Assembly: GCA_031254575.1 (NCBI GenBank)
Contig: JAIRUE010000086.1
Span: 1-35,300 of the forward strand
Origin: Oscillospiraceae bacterium
GTDB taxonomy: Bacteria; Bacillota; Clostridia; Oscillospirales; UBA929
Length of the DNA: 35,300 bases
Direction of reading: 5' to 3'
Translations under genes and position numbers: made by a program
Notes under the pieces: generated by a model
Told to the model about the DNA's origin: nothing
The model's database searches: none
What the model saw: the letters and a program-made list of their open reading frames with translations, nothing else
Shown: positions 25,981-34,116 of the stretch, piece by piece
Position numbering within the stretch: position 1 is the first letter of the stretch
Layout: every line of letters begins with the position of its first letter

Positions 25981-27180
25981 CTATACCAAATCGGCATCCG
26001 CCATTTCCCGCGCCCCAACGGCCTTGCCGGGACCGACAGTGACGCCGGACGCGACGACGGCCACGCCCCAGTCCTCGGGGGAGTTCTTAAACATCCCGGG
26101 CGGCGCGCCGATCTTTGCCCCGGAGCGTATCGCCGCGTTTTCGGCGACAATGGCGTATCTGACGACGGCGCCGCGCTCAATGACCGCCCCGGGCATCACA
26201 ATGGAGTACTCCACCAGCGCGCCCTGCTCGACGGTGACGTCGTTGAACAGAACAGAGTTGAACACCCCGCCGTAGACCTCGCAGCCCTCCGTAACCAGGC
26301 TGTGCGAGACGGTGGCGGTATCCCCGATATAATGGGGGGGGGCCGTGGGGTTGCGCGCGTAAATGCGCCACGCAGGGTTGGAGAGATCGATCTCCTCCCC
26401 CGAAAGCATATCCATATTTGCTTCCCACAAATTGTCGATCGTCCCCACATCCCGCCAATAGCCCGAGAAGCGGTATACCGTCATCTTCTCTCCGCCGGCC
26501 AGCATCGAGGGGATGATATTGGTCCCGAAGTCGTTTTTGCTTTTAGGGTCGGCCTCGTCCGCGATCAGGTATTTCTTGAGTTTCTCCCATGTGAATATAT
26601 AAATGCCCATCGAAGCCAGCGTACTCTTCGGTTCCGCCGGTTTCTCCTCAAACTCAAGGATGCCGTCGTTCTCATCGACGTTCATGATCCCCATCCGCTT
26701 CGCCTCTTCGCGCGACACCTCGATGACCGGGATGGTGCAGTCCGACTGTGTGCGTTTGTGCTGCTCCAGCATGACGGCGTAATCCATTTTGTAAATGTGG
26801 TCGCCGCCGAGCACAAGGACGTATTCGGGGTTGTAGTTCTCGATAAAGGAGATGTTCTGATAGATGGCGTTTGCGCTGCCCTTGTACCAGGACGCCCCCT
26901 TGTTCTGCTGATAGGGGGGCAGGATATGCACGCCGCCCTCCAGCCGGTCAAGGTCCCACGGTTGCCCCGAGCCGATATACGCGTTGAGTTCGTGCGGCTG
27001 ATATTGCGTCAGCACCCCCACCGTGTCGATGCCGGAATTGGAGCAGTTGGAAAGGGGAAAGTCGATCAGGCGGAATTTGCCCCCGAACGGCACGGCGGGC
27101 TTCGCCACATGGGTGGTGAGCACATACAGGCGGCTACCCTGACCCCCGGCCAGCAGCATGGCGATACACTCTTTCTTCAT
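25981..27180 (-). CDS. glgC: Glucose-1-phosphate adenylyltransferase catalytic subunit
   Basis: 399 residues. It makes ADP-glucose from glucose 1-phosphate and ATP, the committed step of glycogen synthesis. The catalytic loop '[10 protein letters not shown]' (about 9-18), '[15 protein letters not shown]', the metal-binding '[11 protein letters not shown]' and '[12 protein letters not shown]' are all intact. The C-terminal hexapeptide-like beta helix spans about 300-390. The track's first codon is TTG 27183; ATG 27180 is preferred, with AAGGG 8 bases upstream and 4 bases after the glgB stop. Confidence 0.97.
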   Translation of the reverse strand: MKKECIAMLLAGGQGSRLYVLTTHVAKPAVPFGGKFRLIDFPLSNCSNSGIDTVGVLTQYQPHELNAYIGSGQPWDLDRLEGGVHILPPYQQNKGASWYKGSANAIYQNISFIENYNPEYVLVLGGDHIYKMDYAVMLEQHKRTQSDCTIPVIEVSREEAKRMGIMNVDENDGILEFEEKPAEPKSTLASMGIYIFTWEKLKKYLIADEADPKSKNDFGTNIIPSMLAGGEKMTVYRFSGYWRDVGTIDNLWEANMDMLSGEEIDLSNPAWRIYARNPTAPPHYIGDTATVSHSLVTEGCEVYGGVFNSVLFNDVTVEQGALVEYSIVMPGAVIERGAVVRYAIVAENAAIRSGAKIGAPPGMFKNSPEDWGVAVVASGVTVGPGKAVGAREMADADLV

Positions 27181-27184
27181 CAAA

Positions 27185-29059
27185 TCAACCCTTCTTGAAG
27201 AAGATGGCGCCGTAAGGAGACAGGGTGAGCTGGGCCGACCACTGCATACTGCCGCACGGTACGTTCTCCGCGGTCAGCGAGCCGTTGACCTGGCCGAAAC
27301 CGCCGAAGCGGTCCTCGTTGGTGTTGAGGGCCTCGTAATAGACGCCGGGCCCGGGCAGCGCCAGCCGGTACCCTTCGCGGTTGACCGGGGAGAAGTTGAA
27401 CAGGCAGACGACCGACCCTCCGTCCCTGTCGGCGCGGATAAAGGAGAGGGTGTTGCCCTGATAGTCGCCCGGCGTGATCCAGGAAAACCCGTCCCATGAA
27501 TCCTCGATTTCCCACAGGCAGCGGGTCTGCAGGTAAAACATGTTGAGCGTTTTGACAAATTCCTTGAATTTTTTGTGCATATCATATTCTATGAGGTGCC
27601 AGTCAAGGCTCTGGCCGAAATTCCACTCGATGAACTGGGCGAACTCGATGCCCATAAAGGTCATCTTCTTGCCCGGATGCGCGATCATGTAGGAGAGATA
27701 GGTGCGCACGCCGGCGAACTTATCGACGTAATAGCCCGGCATTTTCTCGATGACCGAGCACTTGCCGTGTACCACCTCGTCGTGCGAGAGCGGCAGGATG
27801 AAATTTTCGGAGAAGGCGTACATCATCGAGAAGGTCATCTTGTTATGGTTATACTGCCGGAAAATAGGGTCGAGCTTGACATAGGAGAGCGTGTCGTTCA
27901 TCCAGCCCATGTTCCATTTGAAATTGAACCCCAGACCGCCCATATAGGCGGGCTTCGTCACCATCGGCCACGCCGTCGATTCCTCGGCGATCATCAGCGC
28001 GTGGGGAAAGGCCGCGAAAACCTGTTCGTTGGCCTTGCGCAGGAAAGACAGCGCCTCCAGGTTCTCCCGCCCGCCGTAAATATTCCTGGGACCGCCGCCG
28101 CGCTTGCCGTAGTCGAGGTAGAGCATACTGGCCACGGCGTCAACCCGCAGGCCGTCGGCATGGAAAAGGTCCAGCCAGAACATGGCCGAGGACAGCAAAA
28201 ACGAACGCGTCTCGTTCCGCCCGTAATCAAAGACGCGGGTCCCCCATTCGGGATGCTCCCGCCGGGCGGGGTCGGAATATTCGTAGCAGCACCCGCCGTC
28301 GAAGTCGATCAGCCCGTGCCCGTCCTTGGGGAAGTGGGCGGGAACCCAGTCGAGGATGACGCCCACGCCGGACTGGTGGCACAGATCGACCAGCCGCATG
28401 AACTCCTTCGGCGTGCCGTAGCGGCTGGTGGCGGCGAAATACCCGGTCACCTGATACCCCCACGAGGCGTCCAGGGGATGTTCCATCACCGGCATCAGCT
28501 CTATATGCGTATAGCCCATTTCCTTCACATAGGGAATAAGCCGCTCGGCTGTCTCCGTATATGTAAGGACACGGTTGTTCTCTCCGCGCTGCCAGGAGCC
28601 GAGGTGCATCTCATAGATATTGAGAGGCCGGTCATACGGCGGGCGGCGGGCGGCGAGCCAGCCGGCGTCGCCCCACTCATAGCCGGACAGGTCATAGACC
28701 TTCGACGCCGTTTTGGGACGCACTTCCGCGTGGAAGGCGTACGGGTCGCTTTTTTCCTGCGTCGCGCCGCTGCGGCCCTTTACGGCGTACTTATAGGCGT
28801 CATACTCGGCCAGTCCCGGCACAAACACCTCCCAGACCCCCACCGACACCTTCTCCATCGGGGTTTTCCCGTGCTCCCAGCCGTTAAACTCACCGATCAC
28901 CGAGACGGCCCCGGCGTCGGGCGCCCACACCCGGAAAACCACGCCCTTTTTGCCGCCCCGCGCCTCAAAATGCGCGCCCATAAACTCATAGGCCCGGCAG
29001 TCGTTCCCCTCGTGGAACAGATACAGGTGGTTGTCGAGATCGTTTTTCCCTTTTGGCAT
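27185..29059 (-). CDS. glgB: 1,4-alpha-glucan branching enzyme (GH13)
   Basis: 624 residues from ATG 29059 ([13 protein letters not shown]), with AAGGAG 10 bases upstream; the track's 29134 start adds a non-homologous leader. An N-terminal CBM48 ('[21 protein letters not shown]') precedes the GH13 barrel. The catalytic triad is visible: nucleophile Asp in '[13 protein letters not shown]' (about 307), acid/base Glu in 'MIAEESTAW' (about 359) and Asp in 'LSHDEVVHG' (about 427). It introduces alpha-1,6 branches. It is first of glgB-C-D-A-P. The 123-base gap to pduL shows GC-rich hairpins but no convincing promoter, so glgB may be transcribed from the pduL promoter. Confidence 0.97.
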   Translation of the reverse strand: MPKGKNDLDNHLYLFHEGNDCRAYEFMGAHFEARGGKKGVVFRVWAPDAGAVSVIGEFNGWEHGKTPMEKVSVGVWEVFVPGLAEYDAYKYAVKGRSGATQEKSDPYAFHAEVRPKTASKVYDLSGYEWGDAGWLAARRPPYDRPLNIYEMHLGSWQRGENNRVLTYTETAERLIPYVKEMGYTHIELMPVMEHPLDASWGYQVTGYFAATSRYGTPKEFMRLVDLCHQSGVGVILDWVPAHFPKDGHGLIDFDGGCCYEYSDPARREHPEWGTRVFDYGRNETRSFLLSSAMFWLDLFHADGLRVDAVASMLYLDYGKRGGGPRNIYGGRENLEALSFLRKANEQVFAAFPHALMIAEESTAWPMVTKPAYMGGLGFNFKWNMGWMNDTLSYVKLDPIFRQYNHNKMTFSMMYAFSENFILPLSHDEVVHGKCSVIEKMPGYYVDKFAGVRTYLSYMIAHPGKKMTFMGIEFAQFIEWNFGQSLDWHLIEYDMHKKFKEFVKTLNMFYLQTRCLWEIEDSWDGFSWITPGDYQGNTLSFIRADRDGGSVVCLFNFSPVNREGYRLALPGPGVYYEALNTNEDRFGGFGQVNGSLTAENVPCGSMQWSAQLTLSPYGAIFFKKG

Positions 29060-29182
29060 GGCGGGATCACTCCTTGTAATACTCCGTACGCATCCGGCGG
29101 CCGCCCGCCCGGGAAGCTCCGGCCTCTCCCGCAAGCCCGCCGGGCTCGCGCCGCAGTCTTCCCTTCGGATGACGGAGCGGAT

Positions 29183-29773
29183 CTACAGGATCTCTCCGAA
29201 AACCTCCCCCGATAATCCGGCGGCGTTCATCTCGTCGTAATCGAGGTGGACTTCGGTATAAAACTTCTCCGACACGCGCACCGACACTTCGTCAAAGACA
29301 AGGCCGCGCCCGCCCCCGACTTTGACCCGCACCGTATCGCGCCCGGCGATCCCCAGCGTTTCCGCGTCGGCCGGGGTGACGTGCAGGTGGCGTTTGGCGG
29401 CGATGCAGCCCTCCGTCAGTTCGACAGCCCCCGCCGGGCCTTCCAGCCGGATGGGCGCGGAACCGGCGGTGTCCCCGCTGAGGCGCACCGGGGCTGTGAC
29501 GCCCAGCGCGCGGGCGTCGGTCAGGGATACTTCGGCCTGCGTGGCTTTGCGCTCCGGCCCGAGCACCGAGACGCGTTCAATGCGCCCGCGCGGCCCGACC
29601 AGAGTGACTTTTTCCTCCGTCAGAAATTCGCCGGGCTGAAGCAGCCCGCGCTTTACGGAAAGCTGAAAGCCTTTGCCGAACAGGGCCTCCACATCCGCGC
29701 GCGTCAGATGCACATGGCGCGCCGAGCCCTCGATGAGGACGCCGCGGCCGCCGGAACAGCTCTCAACAGACAT
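29183..29773 (-). CDS. PduL-type phosphate acyltransferase (phosphotransacylase)
   Basis: 196 residues from ATG 29773; the track's 29812 ATG lies inside the promoter upstream of the predicted transcription start. PduL enzymes interconvert acyl-CoA and acyl phosphate and hold two metals with conserved histidines. Here 'SARHVHLTRADVEALFG' and 'AKRHLHVTPADAETLGI' provide the paired His motifs, and 'TEVHLDYDEMNAAGL' forms the C-terminal strand-helix. There is no obvious encapsulation peptide and no microcompartment gene nearby. The enzyme is thus probably a cytosolic phosphotransacetylase for acetate/ATP formation. It precedes the glg operon on the same strand. Confidence 0.92.
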   Translation of the reverse strand: MSVESCSGGRGVLIEGSARHVHLTRADVEALFGKGFQLSVKRGLLQPGEFLTEEKVTLVGPRGRIERVSVLGPERKATQAEVSLTDARALGVTAPVRLSGDTAGSAPIRLEGPAGAVELTEGCIAAKRHLHVTPADAETLGIAGRDTVRVKVGGGRGLVFDEVSVRVSEKFYTEVHLDYDEMNAAGLSGEVFGEIL

Positions 29774-29812
29774 AAAATCACCCCAAACTATTCTGTAGTA
29801 TCGTCTGTCCAT

Positions 29813-29841
29813 ATTCTAGCACATATTCCTCAGATATGCAA
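29813..29841 (-). promoter_or_regulatory. Promoter of pduL (and possibly glg operon)
   Basis: Minus-strand TTGCAT (29836-29841) and TAGAAT (29813-29818) are 17 bases apart. The predicted transcription start is near 29806, which excludes the ATG at 29812 and supports the 29773 start of pduL. Confidence 0.7.
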
Positions 29842-29910
29842 CAATTATATGGGGCGCTGCGCCGTCCGGCGGTCCCTTTCACATTTTGTCAAATTATTTG
29901 CAAATTTTTC

Positions 29911-29939
29911 TTTACTTTCCGTATTGCATCGTCTATAAT
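29911..29939 (+). promoter_or_regulatory. Promoter of the XRE regulator gene
   Basis: TTTACT (29911-29916) and consensus TATAAT (29934-29939) are separated by 17 bases. The site is AT-rich, divergent from the pduL promoter and about 37 bases before the XRE start. The 70-base interval between the two -35 elements is the natural place for the XRE protein to act on both units. Confidence 0.72.
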
Positions 29940-29975
29940 ATTACATATAGTTTATTACATATGGGGGTTTGCTTT

Positions 29976-30653
29976 ATGGCGACCGGTTTTTCGCGCTCAC
30001 TGGCGCTGCTGCGGAAGGAAAAAGGGCTCAGCCAGCGCGCCGCCGCCGCGGGCCTCGGCGTTTCGCAGGCCCTTTTGAGCCATTATGAGACGGGGGCGCG
30101 GGAACCGGGGCTGCCGTTCATCGTCCGCGCCTGTGATTATTATGACGTCTCGGCCGATTTTCTGCTGGGGCGCACGATGGTGCGCGACGGCTCGCCGGTT
30201 GACCCCGGCGCGATGCACGACGCCCAGACCGACAATCAAAACCGCCTCGGACGCGTCTCCGCCGCGTCGATCCTGGGGCGGAAGATGGTCGTCAACGCCG
30301 TAAGCATCCTCTTCGACCTTGCGGGCCGTTCGGGCAGCACGGCGCTGACGACGGAACTGACCAACTATTTCGGCGGGGCCGTTTATAAATTATTCCGGCA
30401 TTTCTACGCCGTGTCGGGTGTCGGCGAACAGGTCTTTTTCTCGGCCCCGCACTGCGCGTACGGTCCCGCGGCCGACGCGGACATGGCCCGGAGCGAGGCG
30501 CGCCTGCTGGCCGTCCTGCATCAAAAAGACGGCGCGCCGGCACTGCCCGCCCTTTCCAACGACAGCCTCACCGCCGAATACCCGCAGACGGTGCGCAGCC
30601 TGCTGACGCTGACGCATCAGGCGGGGGAGCGGGCCGCCGGAAAGCTCCTCTGA
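29976..30653 (+). CDS. XRE family helix-turn-helix transcriptional regulator
   Basis: 225 residues from ATG 29976 (MATGFSRSLALLRKEKG), with GGGGGT about 7 bases upstream; the longer track start lies upstream of the predicted promoter -10. Residues about 5-60 are a Cro/CI-type HTH ('KGLSQRAAAAGLGVSQALLSHYETGAREPG', and 'DYYDVSADFLLGRT', the usual XRE end). The C-terminal ~150 residues are helical and not recognised. It is divergent from pduL-glg, so regulation of fermentation or glycogen genes is a plausible role but unproven. Confidence 0.9.
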   Translation: MATGFSRSLALLRKEKGLSQRAAAAGLGVSQALLSHYETGAREPGLPFIVRACDYYDVSADFLLGRTMVRDGSPVDPGAMHDAQTDNQNRLGRVSAASILGRKMVVNAVSILFDLAGRSGSTALTTELTNYFGGAVYKLFRHFYAVSGVGEQVFFSAPHCAYGPAADADMARSEARLLAVLHQKDGAPALPALSNDSLTAEYPQTVRSLLTLTHQAGERAAGKLL

Positions 30654-30700
30654 CCCCCGTCCGGTCCCTAAAAAAATAATTGGTTTTTTACAAAAAAGCC

Positions 30701-30728
30701 TTGACAATCCCCTTTTTTTGTGTATACT
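30701..30728 (+). promoter_or_regulatory. Strong promoter of the c-di-GMP riboswitch RNA
   Basis: Consensus TTGACA (30701-30706) and TATACT (30723-30728) are 16 bases apart. The predicted start is near 30735, just before the aptamer. Confidence 0.82.
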
Positions 30729-30744
30729 GTGTGTATAGGGAAAA

Positions 30745-30830
30745 TCGAAAAGGCAAACCTGTCGAAAGGCAGGGACGCAAAGCTACAGGGCCTGAACCGC
30801 TTTTGCGGGTGGCAGCCAGTTGCCGAAGAT
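30745..30830 (+). ncRNA. Cyclic-di-GMP-I (GEMM-I) riboswitch aptamer
   Basis: The conserved GEMM-I elements occur in order. GGCAAACC opens the core. A stem CCTGTC-GAAA-GGCAGG carries the GAAA tetraloop. GGGACGCAAAGC is the signature joining segment. A second arm (CCGC-TTTT-GCGG) leads into GGCAGCCAGTTGCCG. GGCAA (30752-30756) pairs with TTGCC (30820-30824) to close the aptamer. The pattern is a confident manual match to the family that senses the second messenger c-di-GMP. What it controls is not obvious: see the two terminators downstream. The gap 30654-31062 (409 bases) contains this aptamer, its promoter, two terminators and the next promoter, with no convincing gene. Confidence 0.9.
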
Positions 30831-30849
30831 GCGTGAACGCGCTGTCTTT

Positions 30850-30884
30850 CCGGTATGGCTGGAGGGATGGCGGGTTTTGTTTTT
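30850..30884 (+). terminator. Candidate terminator (expression platform) right after the riboswitch
   Basis: CCGGTAT (30850-30856) pairs with ATGGCGG (30867-30873) with one mismatch. It is followed by G and TTTTGTTTTT. It lies 20 bases after the aptamer, the normal position of a riboswitch-controlled terminator. The stem is modest, so this is a candidate rather than a certainty. Confidence 0.55.
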
Positions 30885-30963
30885 GTCATAAGGCCCGAAT
30901 GTACATTTCACCGCCTTATTCGGCTGTTTCCCTAAGCTCCATTCTTCTTACCCATCTTTACTC

Positions 30964-31011
30964 GCTTGCGGCTCAGTTCCTGACCGCAAGCACTTTTTTG
31001 TTGTTTTTTTT
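30964..31011 (+). terminator. Strong intrinsic terminator downstream of the riboswitch
   Basis: An 8-bp perfect stem GCTTGCGG/CCGCAAGC (30964-30971, 30984-30991) can be extended by TCA/TGA inside. It is followed by two T runs (TTTTTT and TTTTTTTT). It would end any transcript that passes the first riboswitch terminator before it reaches the two-TM gene. Confidence 0.88.
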
Positions 31012-31029
31012 GCTCCCATGCGGTAAAAT
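31001..31029 (+). promoter_or_regulatory. Promoter of the two-TM protein-argS-rpiB unit
   Basis: TTGTTT (31001-31006) and TAAAAT (31024-31029) are 17 bases apart, with the -35 embedded in the T-tract of the preceding terminator. The predicted start lies near 31036, 27 bases before the ATG at 31063. This makes the downstream operon independent of the riboswitch promoter. Confidence 0.6.
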
Positions 31030-31062
31030 ATTATCCCAGCGCCGTCAGAGGGGAGGCTGTCC

Positions 31063-31533
31063 ATGCGTATTCAAGCCAAAGCGCCGCCGGAGCGCGTGAT
31101 GAGACGCCTGCGGAACGCCTGCGAGCCGTGGGACCGCGCGGGATTCTGCAAAAAAGACGCCGCCGTCCTCCGGACAGGCGGCAGCCGGTTCGCGCTGACC
31201 GTCAACGGCGAGCGGGGCCGCACGCACCCCCAGCGCGTCTTCCGCGGCACTGTCCGCGAAGACGGGAACGGCGGCTCGGTCATCCGGGGCCGCTTCGGCA
31301 TGACGGCCGCCGACCGCCTGCTGGTCTACCTGCCCTCGCAGCTCCTGCTGCTGCTCGCGGCCTTCCTCACCCCAAGCCTTGAGGTCAAATACGCCGCAGT
31401 CCTGTGGATCGCCGTACTGCTCTGCGCCTTTACGCTGATCGGCTTCCTGACCGCGATCAACGTCTTCACCGGCGCGGAACGGCAGCGGCGGATGACCGAT
31501 CTATTACAAAAGATAGGAGAATCCCCGCGATGA
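31063..31533 (+). CDS. Small membrane protein of unknown function with two C-terminal TM helices
   Basis: 156 residues from ATG 31063, with GGGGAGG 6 bases upstream. The first ~90 residues are basic and soluble with a beta-like pattern ('RFALTVNGERGR', 'GGSVIRGRFGM'). Two hydrophobic helices follow ('LLVYLPSQLLLLLAAFL' and 'YAAVLWIAVLLCAFTLIGFL') before a charged tail. I do not recognise a family. Its stop overlaps the argS start as ATGA, so it is translationally coupled to argS, which argues that it is a real gene. Another reading is a small membrane protein that merely shares the promoter of a housekeeping gene. Confidence 0.75.
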   Translation: MRIQAKAPPERVMRRLRNACEPWDRAGFCKKDAAVLRTGGSRFALTVNGERGRTHPQRVFRGTVREDGNGGSVIRGRFGMTAADRLLVYLPSQLLLLLAAFLTPSLEVKYAAVLWIAVLLCAFTLIGFLTAINVFTGAERQRRMTDLLQKIGESPR

Positions 31534-33254
31534 ATATACTCTCCGATTTGTCGCACACTCTTTCCGCCGCGTTCGCGGCGTGCGGCTATGAGCCTTCCTA
31601 CGGCGCGGTGACGGTCTCCAACCGCCCCGATCTCTGCCACTTCCAGTGCAACGGGGCGCTGCCCGCGGCGAAGGCGCACAAAAAAAACCCGCTCATGATC
31701 GCGGGCGAGGTGGCGGAGCGGCTGCAAAACGACGCCCGCTTTGCCTCCGTGGAAACGGCCCCGCCGGGCTTTATCAACCTGCGCCTGTCCGACGGGACAC
31801 TCGCGTCGCTGGCAAACGGCATGGCGGCGGACGAACGCTTGCTGCTGCCGCGGATGGAGCCTAAAACCATCGTCTTTGACTACGGCGGCGCCAATGTGGC
31901 GAAGTCCCTGCATGTGGGGCATCTGCGCCCGGCTATCATCGGCGACGCGCTGTGCCGGCTGAGCCGTTTTCTGGGGCATACCGTCGTCAGCGACGTCCAC
32001 CTGGGCGACTGGGGGCTGCCAATGGGACAGGTCATCGCCGAACTGGAGGAGCGCGGCCTTGACGCCGCCTCGATCACGGTGGAGGACCTCAACGAGATAT
32101 ACCCGGCGGCCTCGGCGCGGTGCGGAACCGACGCCGCGTTTGCCGAAAAGGCCGCGGAGCGGACGGCGTCGCTTCAGCGCGGCGACCCGGAGATCCGCGC
32201 CGTATGGAAACGGTTCCGGGCATTGTCTGTCGATCATTTGAAGCGCAGCTATGAAAATCTGGACGTCGCCTTTGACTACTGGTACGGCGAGAGCGACGCC
32301 GAGCCCTACGTCCCGCGCGTCAAGGACATGCTGCGGGAAAAGGGATTGCTGCGGGAGTCGGAGGGGGCGCTGGTCGTCGACGTGGCGCTGCCGGACGACA
32401 AAGAACCGATGCCGCCGATGATGGTGCAGAAATCCAACGGCGCGGACGTGTACGGCACGACAGACCTCGGGATGCTGTTACAGCGCAGGGAGGATTTTGA
32501 CCCCGGCGAGGTCTGGTATATGACAGACATCCGCCAGTCTTTGCATTTCAAACAGGTTTTCCGCTGCGCGAAGCTGGGCGGTATTCTGGATATGGGAGGC
32601 GGGAGCATACAGTGCCTCCACGTCTGGAACGGCACCATGAACGGCGCGGACGGCAAACCGTACAAGACCCGCGAGGGCGGCGTCATGCGGCTCAACGACC
32701 TGATAAGTTCGGTCGTCGAAAACGCATTGCGCAAGGTGGAGGAATCGAATCTGCCGATGACGGAACCGGAACGCGCCGAAGCGGCCCGTATGCTCGGCAT
32801 GGCGGCCCTGCGGGTCGGCGACATGCAGAATCACCGGACAAAAGACTATATCTTCGATATGGACAGGTTTCTCGCCTCGGAGGGCAAAACGGGCCCCTAC
32901 CTGCAATACACCGTCGTGCGCTGCCGCTCGGTCCTGGCGAAAGCCCGGGACGCGGGGTTCATTGCCGGGGAAATCCTGCCGCCCCCCACAGACGCGGAGC
33001 GCGACCTGCTGCTGGCGCTGCCGCTCGTCTCCGACGCGCTGCTGCGCGCCTTTGCCGACAAAGCGCCCAGCGTATTGTGCGAAATCCTGTTTGATATAGC
33101 GGGACGGTTCAACCGCTTTTATTTCGAGCATAAGATCCTGCAATGCCCCGACGGGGCGCTCCGCGCGTCCCGGCTGGCGCTGCTCGGTTTGACCGACAGG
33201 CTTATGACGCTCCTGCTGGACATTCTCGGGGTAAAAATCCCGTTACACATGTAA
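31530..33254 (+). CDS. argS: Arginyl-tRNA synthetase
   Basis: 574 residues from ATG 31530, which overlaps the preceding stop (ATGA) and has AGGAG about 10 bases upstream; the track's 31404 start reads into the upstream gene. It charges tRNA-Arg. The HIGH motif is 'KSLHVGHLRPAIIGD' (about 125-139). As usual for ArgRS, the canonical KMSKS is degenerate ('KTREGGVMRLNDL'). The N-terminal Arg-tRNA recognition domain (about 1-100) and the C-terminal anticodon-binding helices ('LLALPLVSDALLRAFADKAP') are complete. A separate rpiB-like gene follows after 15 bases. Confidence 0.96.
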   Translation: MNILSDLSHTLSAAFAACGYEPSYGAVTVSNRPDLCHFQCNGALPAAKAHKKNPLMIAGEVAERLQNDARFASVETAPPGFINLRLSDGTLASLANGMAADERLLLPRMEPKTIVFDYGGANVAKSLHVGHLRPAIIGDALCRLSRFLGHTVVSDVHLGDWGLPMGQVIAELEERGLDAASITVEDLNEIYPAASARCGTDAAFAEKAAERTASLQRGDPEIRAVWKRFRALSVDHLKRSYENLDVAFDYWYGESDAEPYVPRVKDMLREKGLLRESEGALVVDVALPDDKEPMPPMMVQKSNGADVYGTTDLGMLLQRREDFDPGEVWYMTDIRQSLHFKQVFRCAKLGGILDMGGGSIQCLHVWNGTMNGADGKPYKTREGGVMRLNDLISSVVENALRKVEESNLPMTEPERAEAARMLGMAALRVGDMQNHRTKDYIFDMDRFLASEGKTGPYLQYTVVRCRSVLAKARDAGFIAGEILPPPTDAERDLLLALPLVSDALLRAFADKAPSVLCEILFDIAGRFNRFYFEHKILQCPDGALRASRLALLGLTDRLMTLLLDILGVKIPLHM

Positions 33255-33269
33255 AGGAGGCCCCTTTTT

Positions 33270-33701
33270 ATGCTCTATCTGGCCAGCGACGGCGCGGGTT
33301 TCCCCTTGAAAATACAGATTGCCGCCCTTTTAAGCGGCAAGGGCATTGCCTTTACAGACATAGGCGCCGGCAGCGACGCGCCCAGCGACTACGCCCCGTA
33401 CGGGCGCAAACTCGCCGAGGCGGTGGCCGCCGGCGGCGGGGAGGCGCGCGGTATCCTTTTCTGCGGCACCGGCGCGGGCATCTCGATGGCGGCCAACCGG
33501 GTCAGGGGCGCGAGGTGCGTATGCTGCAGCGAGCCCGCCACGGCGCGGCTGTCCCGCCTGCACAACGACGCGAACATCCTCGCCGTCGGGGCGCGCATCG
33601 TGGGGGCGGAACTGGCCGCCGACATTGTGACGGCATTCCTTGAAACCCCGTTTTTCGGCGAGGAGCGGCATGTGAGAAGGATCGCAGGGATCGAGGGGTG
33701 A
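33270..33701 (+). CDS. RpiB/LacAB family sugar-phosphate isomerase
   Basis: 143 residues, the family length, with AAAGGAGG about 11 bases before the ATG. The family interconverts ribose 5-phosphate and ribulose 5-phosphate (or other aldose/ketose phosphates). The catalytic Cys segment is present as 'GILFCGTGAGISMAANRV' and the ring-opening His as 'SRLHNDANILAVGAR'. The start 'YLASDGAGFPLK' differs from the usual DHAG: Gly replaces the phosphate-site His. Substrate specificity may therefore differ from true RpiB, so I leave the symbol blank. It is the last gene of the argS unit and ends 19 bases from the convergent FliL-like gene. Confidence 0.9.
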   Translation: MLYLASDGAGFPLKIQIAALLSGKGIAFTDIGAGSDAPSDYAPYGRKLAEAVAAGGGEARGILFCGTGAGISMAANRVRGARCVCCSEPATARLSRLHNDANILAVGARIVGAELAADIVTAFLETPFFGEERHVRRIAGIEG

Positions 33702-33720
33702 GAGGACCCCCGGCGCAAGC

Positions 33721-34116
33721 TCAGGCGATAAAAAATCTGCTGAAAAGCACCGCCTCGATAAAACCCGTTTCCATATGCTCGCTGAGTGACAATAAAATTT
33801 CATCGGACAGCGCCCTGACCACGGCGTTATTAGACAGCTCATCCTCCGTTTTCCCCCGGATGCTGAACAAAATCGCGCTGAGGATAATGCTTTCGCTTTT
33901 TTCCAGTTCCCTGTCATGGCCTTTCCCGCTGATTTTTAAGTACGGTGTGAACGCCACATGTTTTTTGCTTCCCGCAATGTCGCTCGTGAAAGATTCTTTG
34001 GCGTTTTTGAAGGTATAGTACACGGGCCTGGGCGGCAGCGATTTGATATAGAGCAGGGCGCCGGCTGAACCGCCTAGAACCAGCGCGCATACCAACACGA
34101 TAACGGCTTTTTTCAT
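33721..34116 (-). CDS. Small single-TM protein, FliL-like
   Basis: 131 residues. One N-terminal TM helix (about 3-24, KKAVIVLVCALVLGGSAGALLY) is followed by an extracytoplasmic domain. The pattern 'HVAFTPYLKISGK...RELEKSESIILSAILFSIRGKTEDEL...ALSDEILLSLSEHMETGFIEAVLFSRFFIA' matches the layout of flagellar FliL: a beta strand, then a long helix with 'R-E-L', a basic turn and the terminal 'G.I..V.F..F.I' strand. No other flagellar gene is in the window. Its ATG directly abuts the stop of the HAAS-type gene. The family call is tentative. Confidence 0.5.
   Translation of the reverse strand: MKKAVIVLVCALVLGGSAGALLYIKSLPPRPVYYTFKNAKESFTSDIAGSKKHVAFTPYLKISGKGHDRELEKSESIILSAILFSIRGKTEDELSNNAVVRALSDEILLSLSEHMETGFIEAVLFSRFFIA

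Noticed and set aside
29060-29182. GC-rich hairpins upstream of glgB (such as GCAAGCCC/GGGCTCGC) as a terminator
   Set aside because: No uridine run follows on the minus strand, so I do not call a terminator or attenuator.
27575-29215. 546-residue plus-strand ORF
   Set aside because: It is antisense to glgB, whose catalytic triad and CBM48 are on the minus strand.
30680-31099. 139-residue plus-strand ORF
   Set aside because: It runs through the riboswitch, both terminators and two promoters, with no ribosome site.
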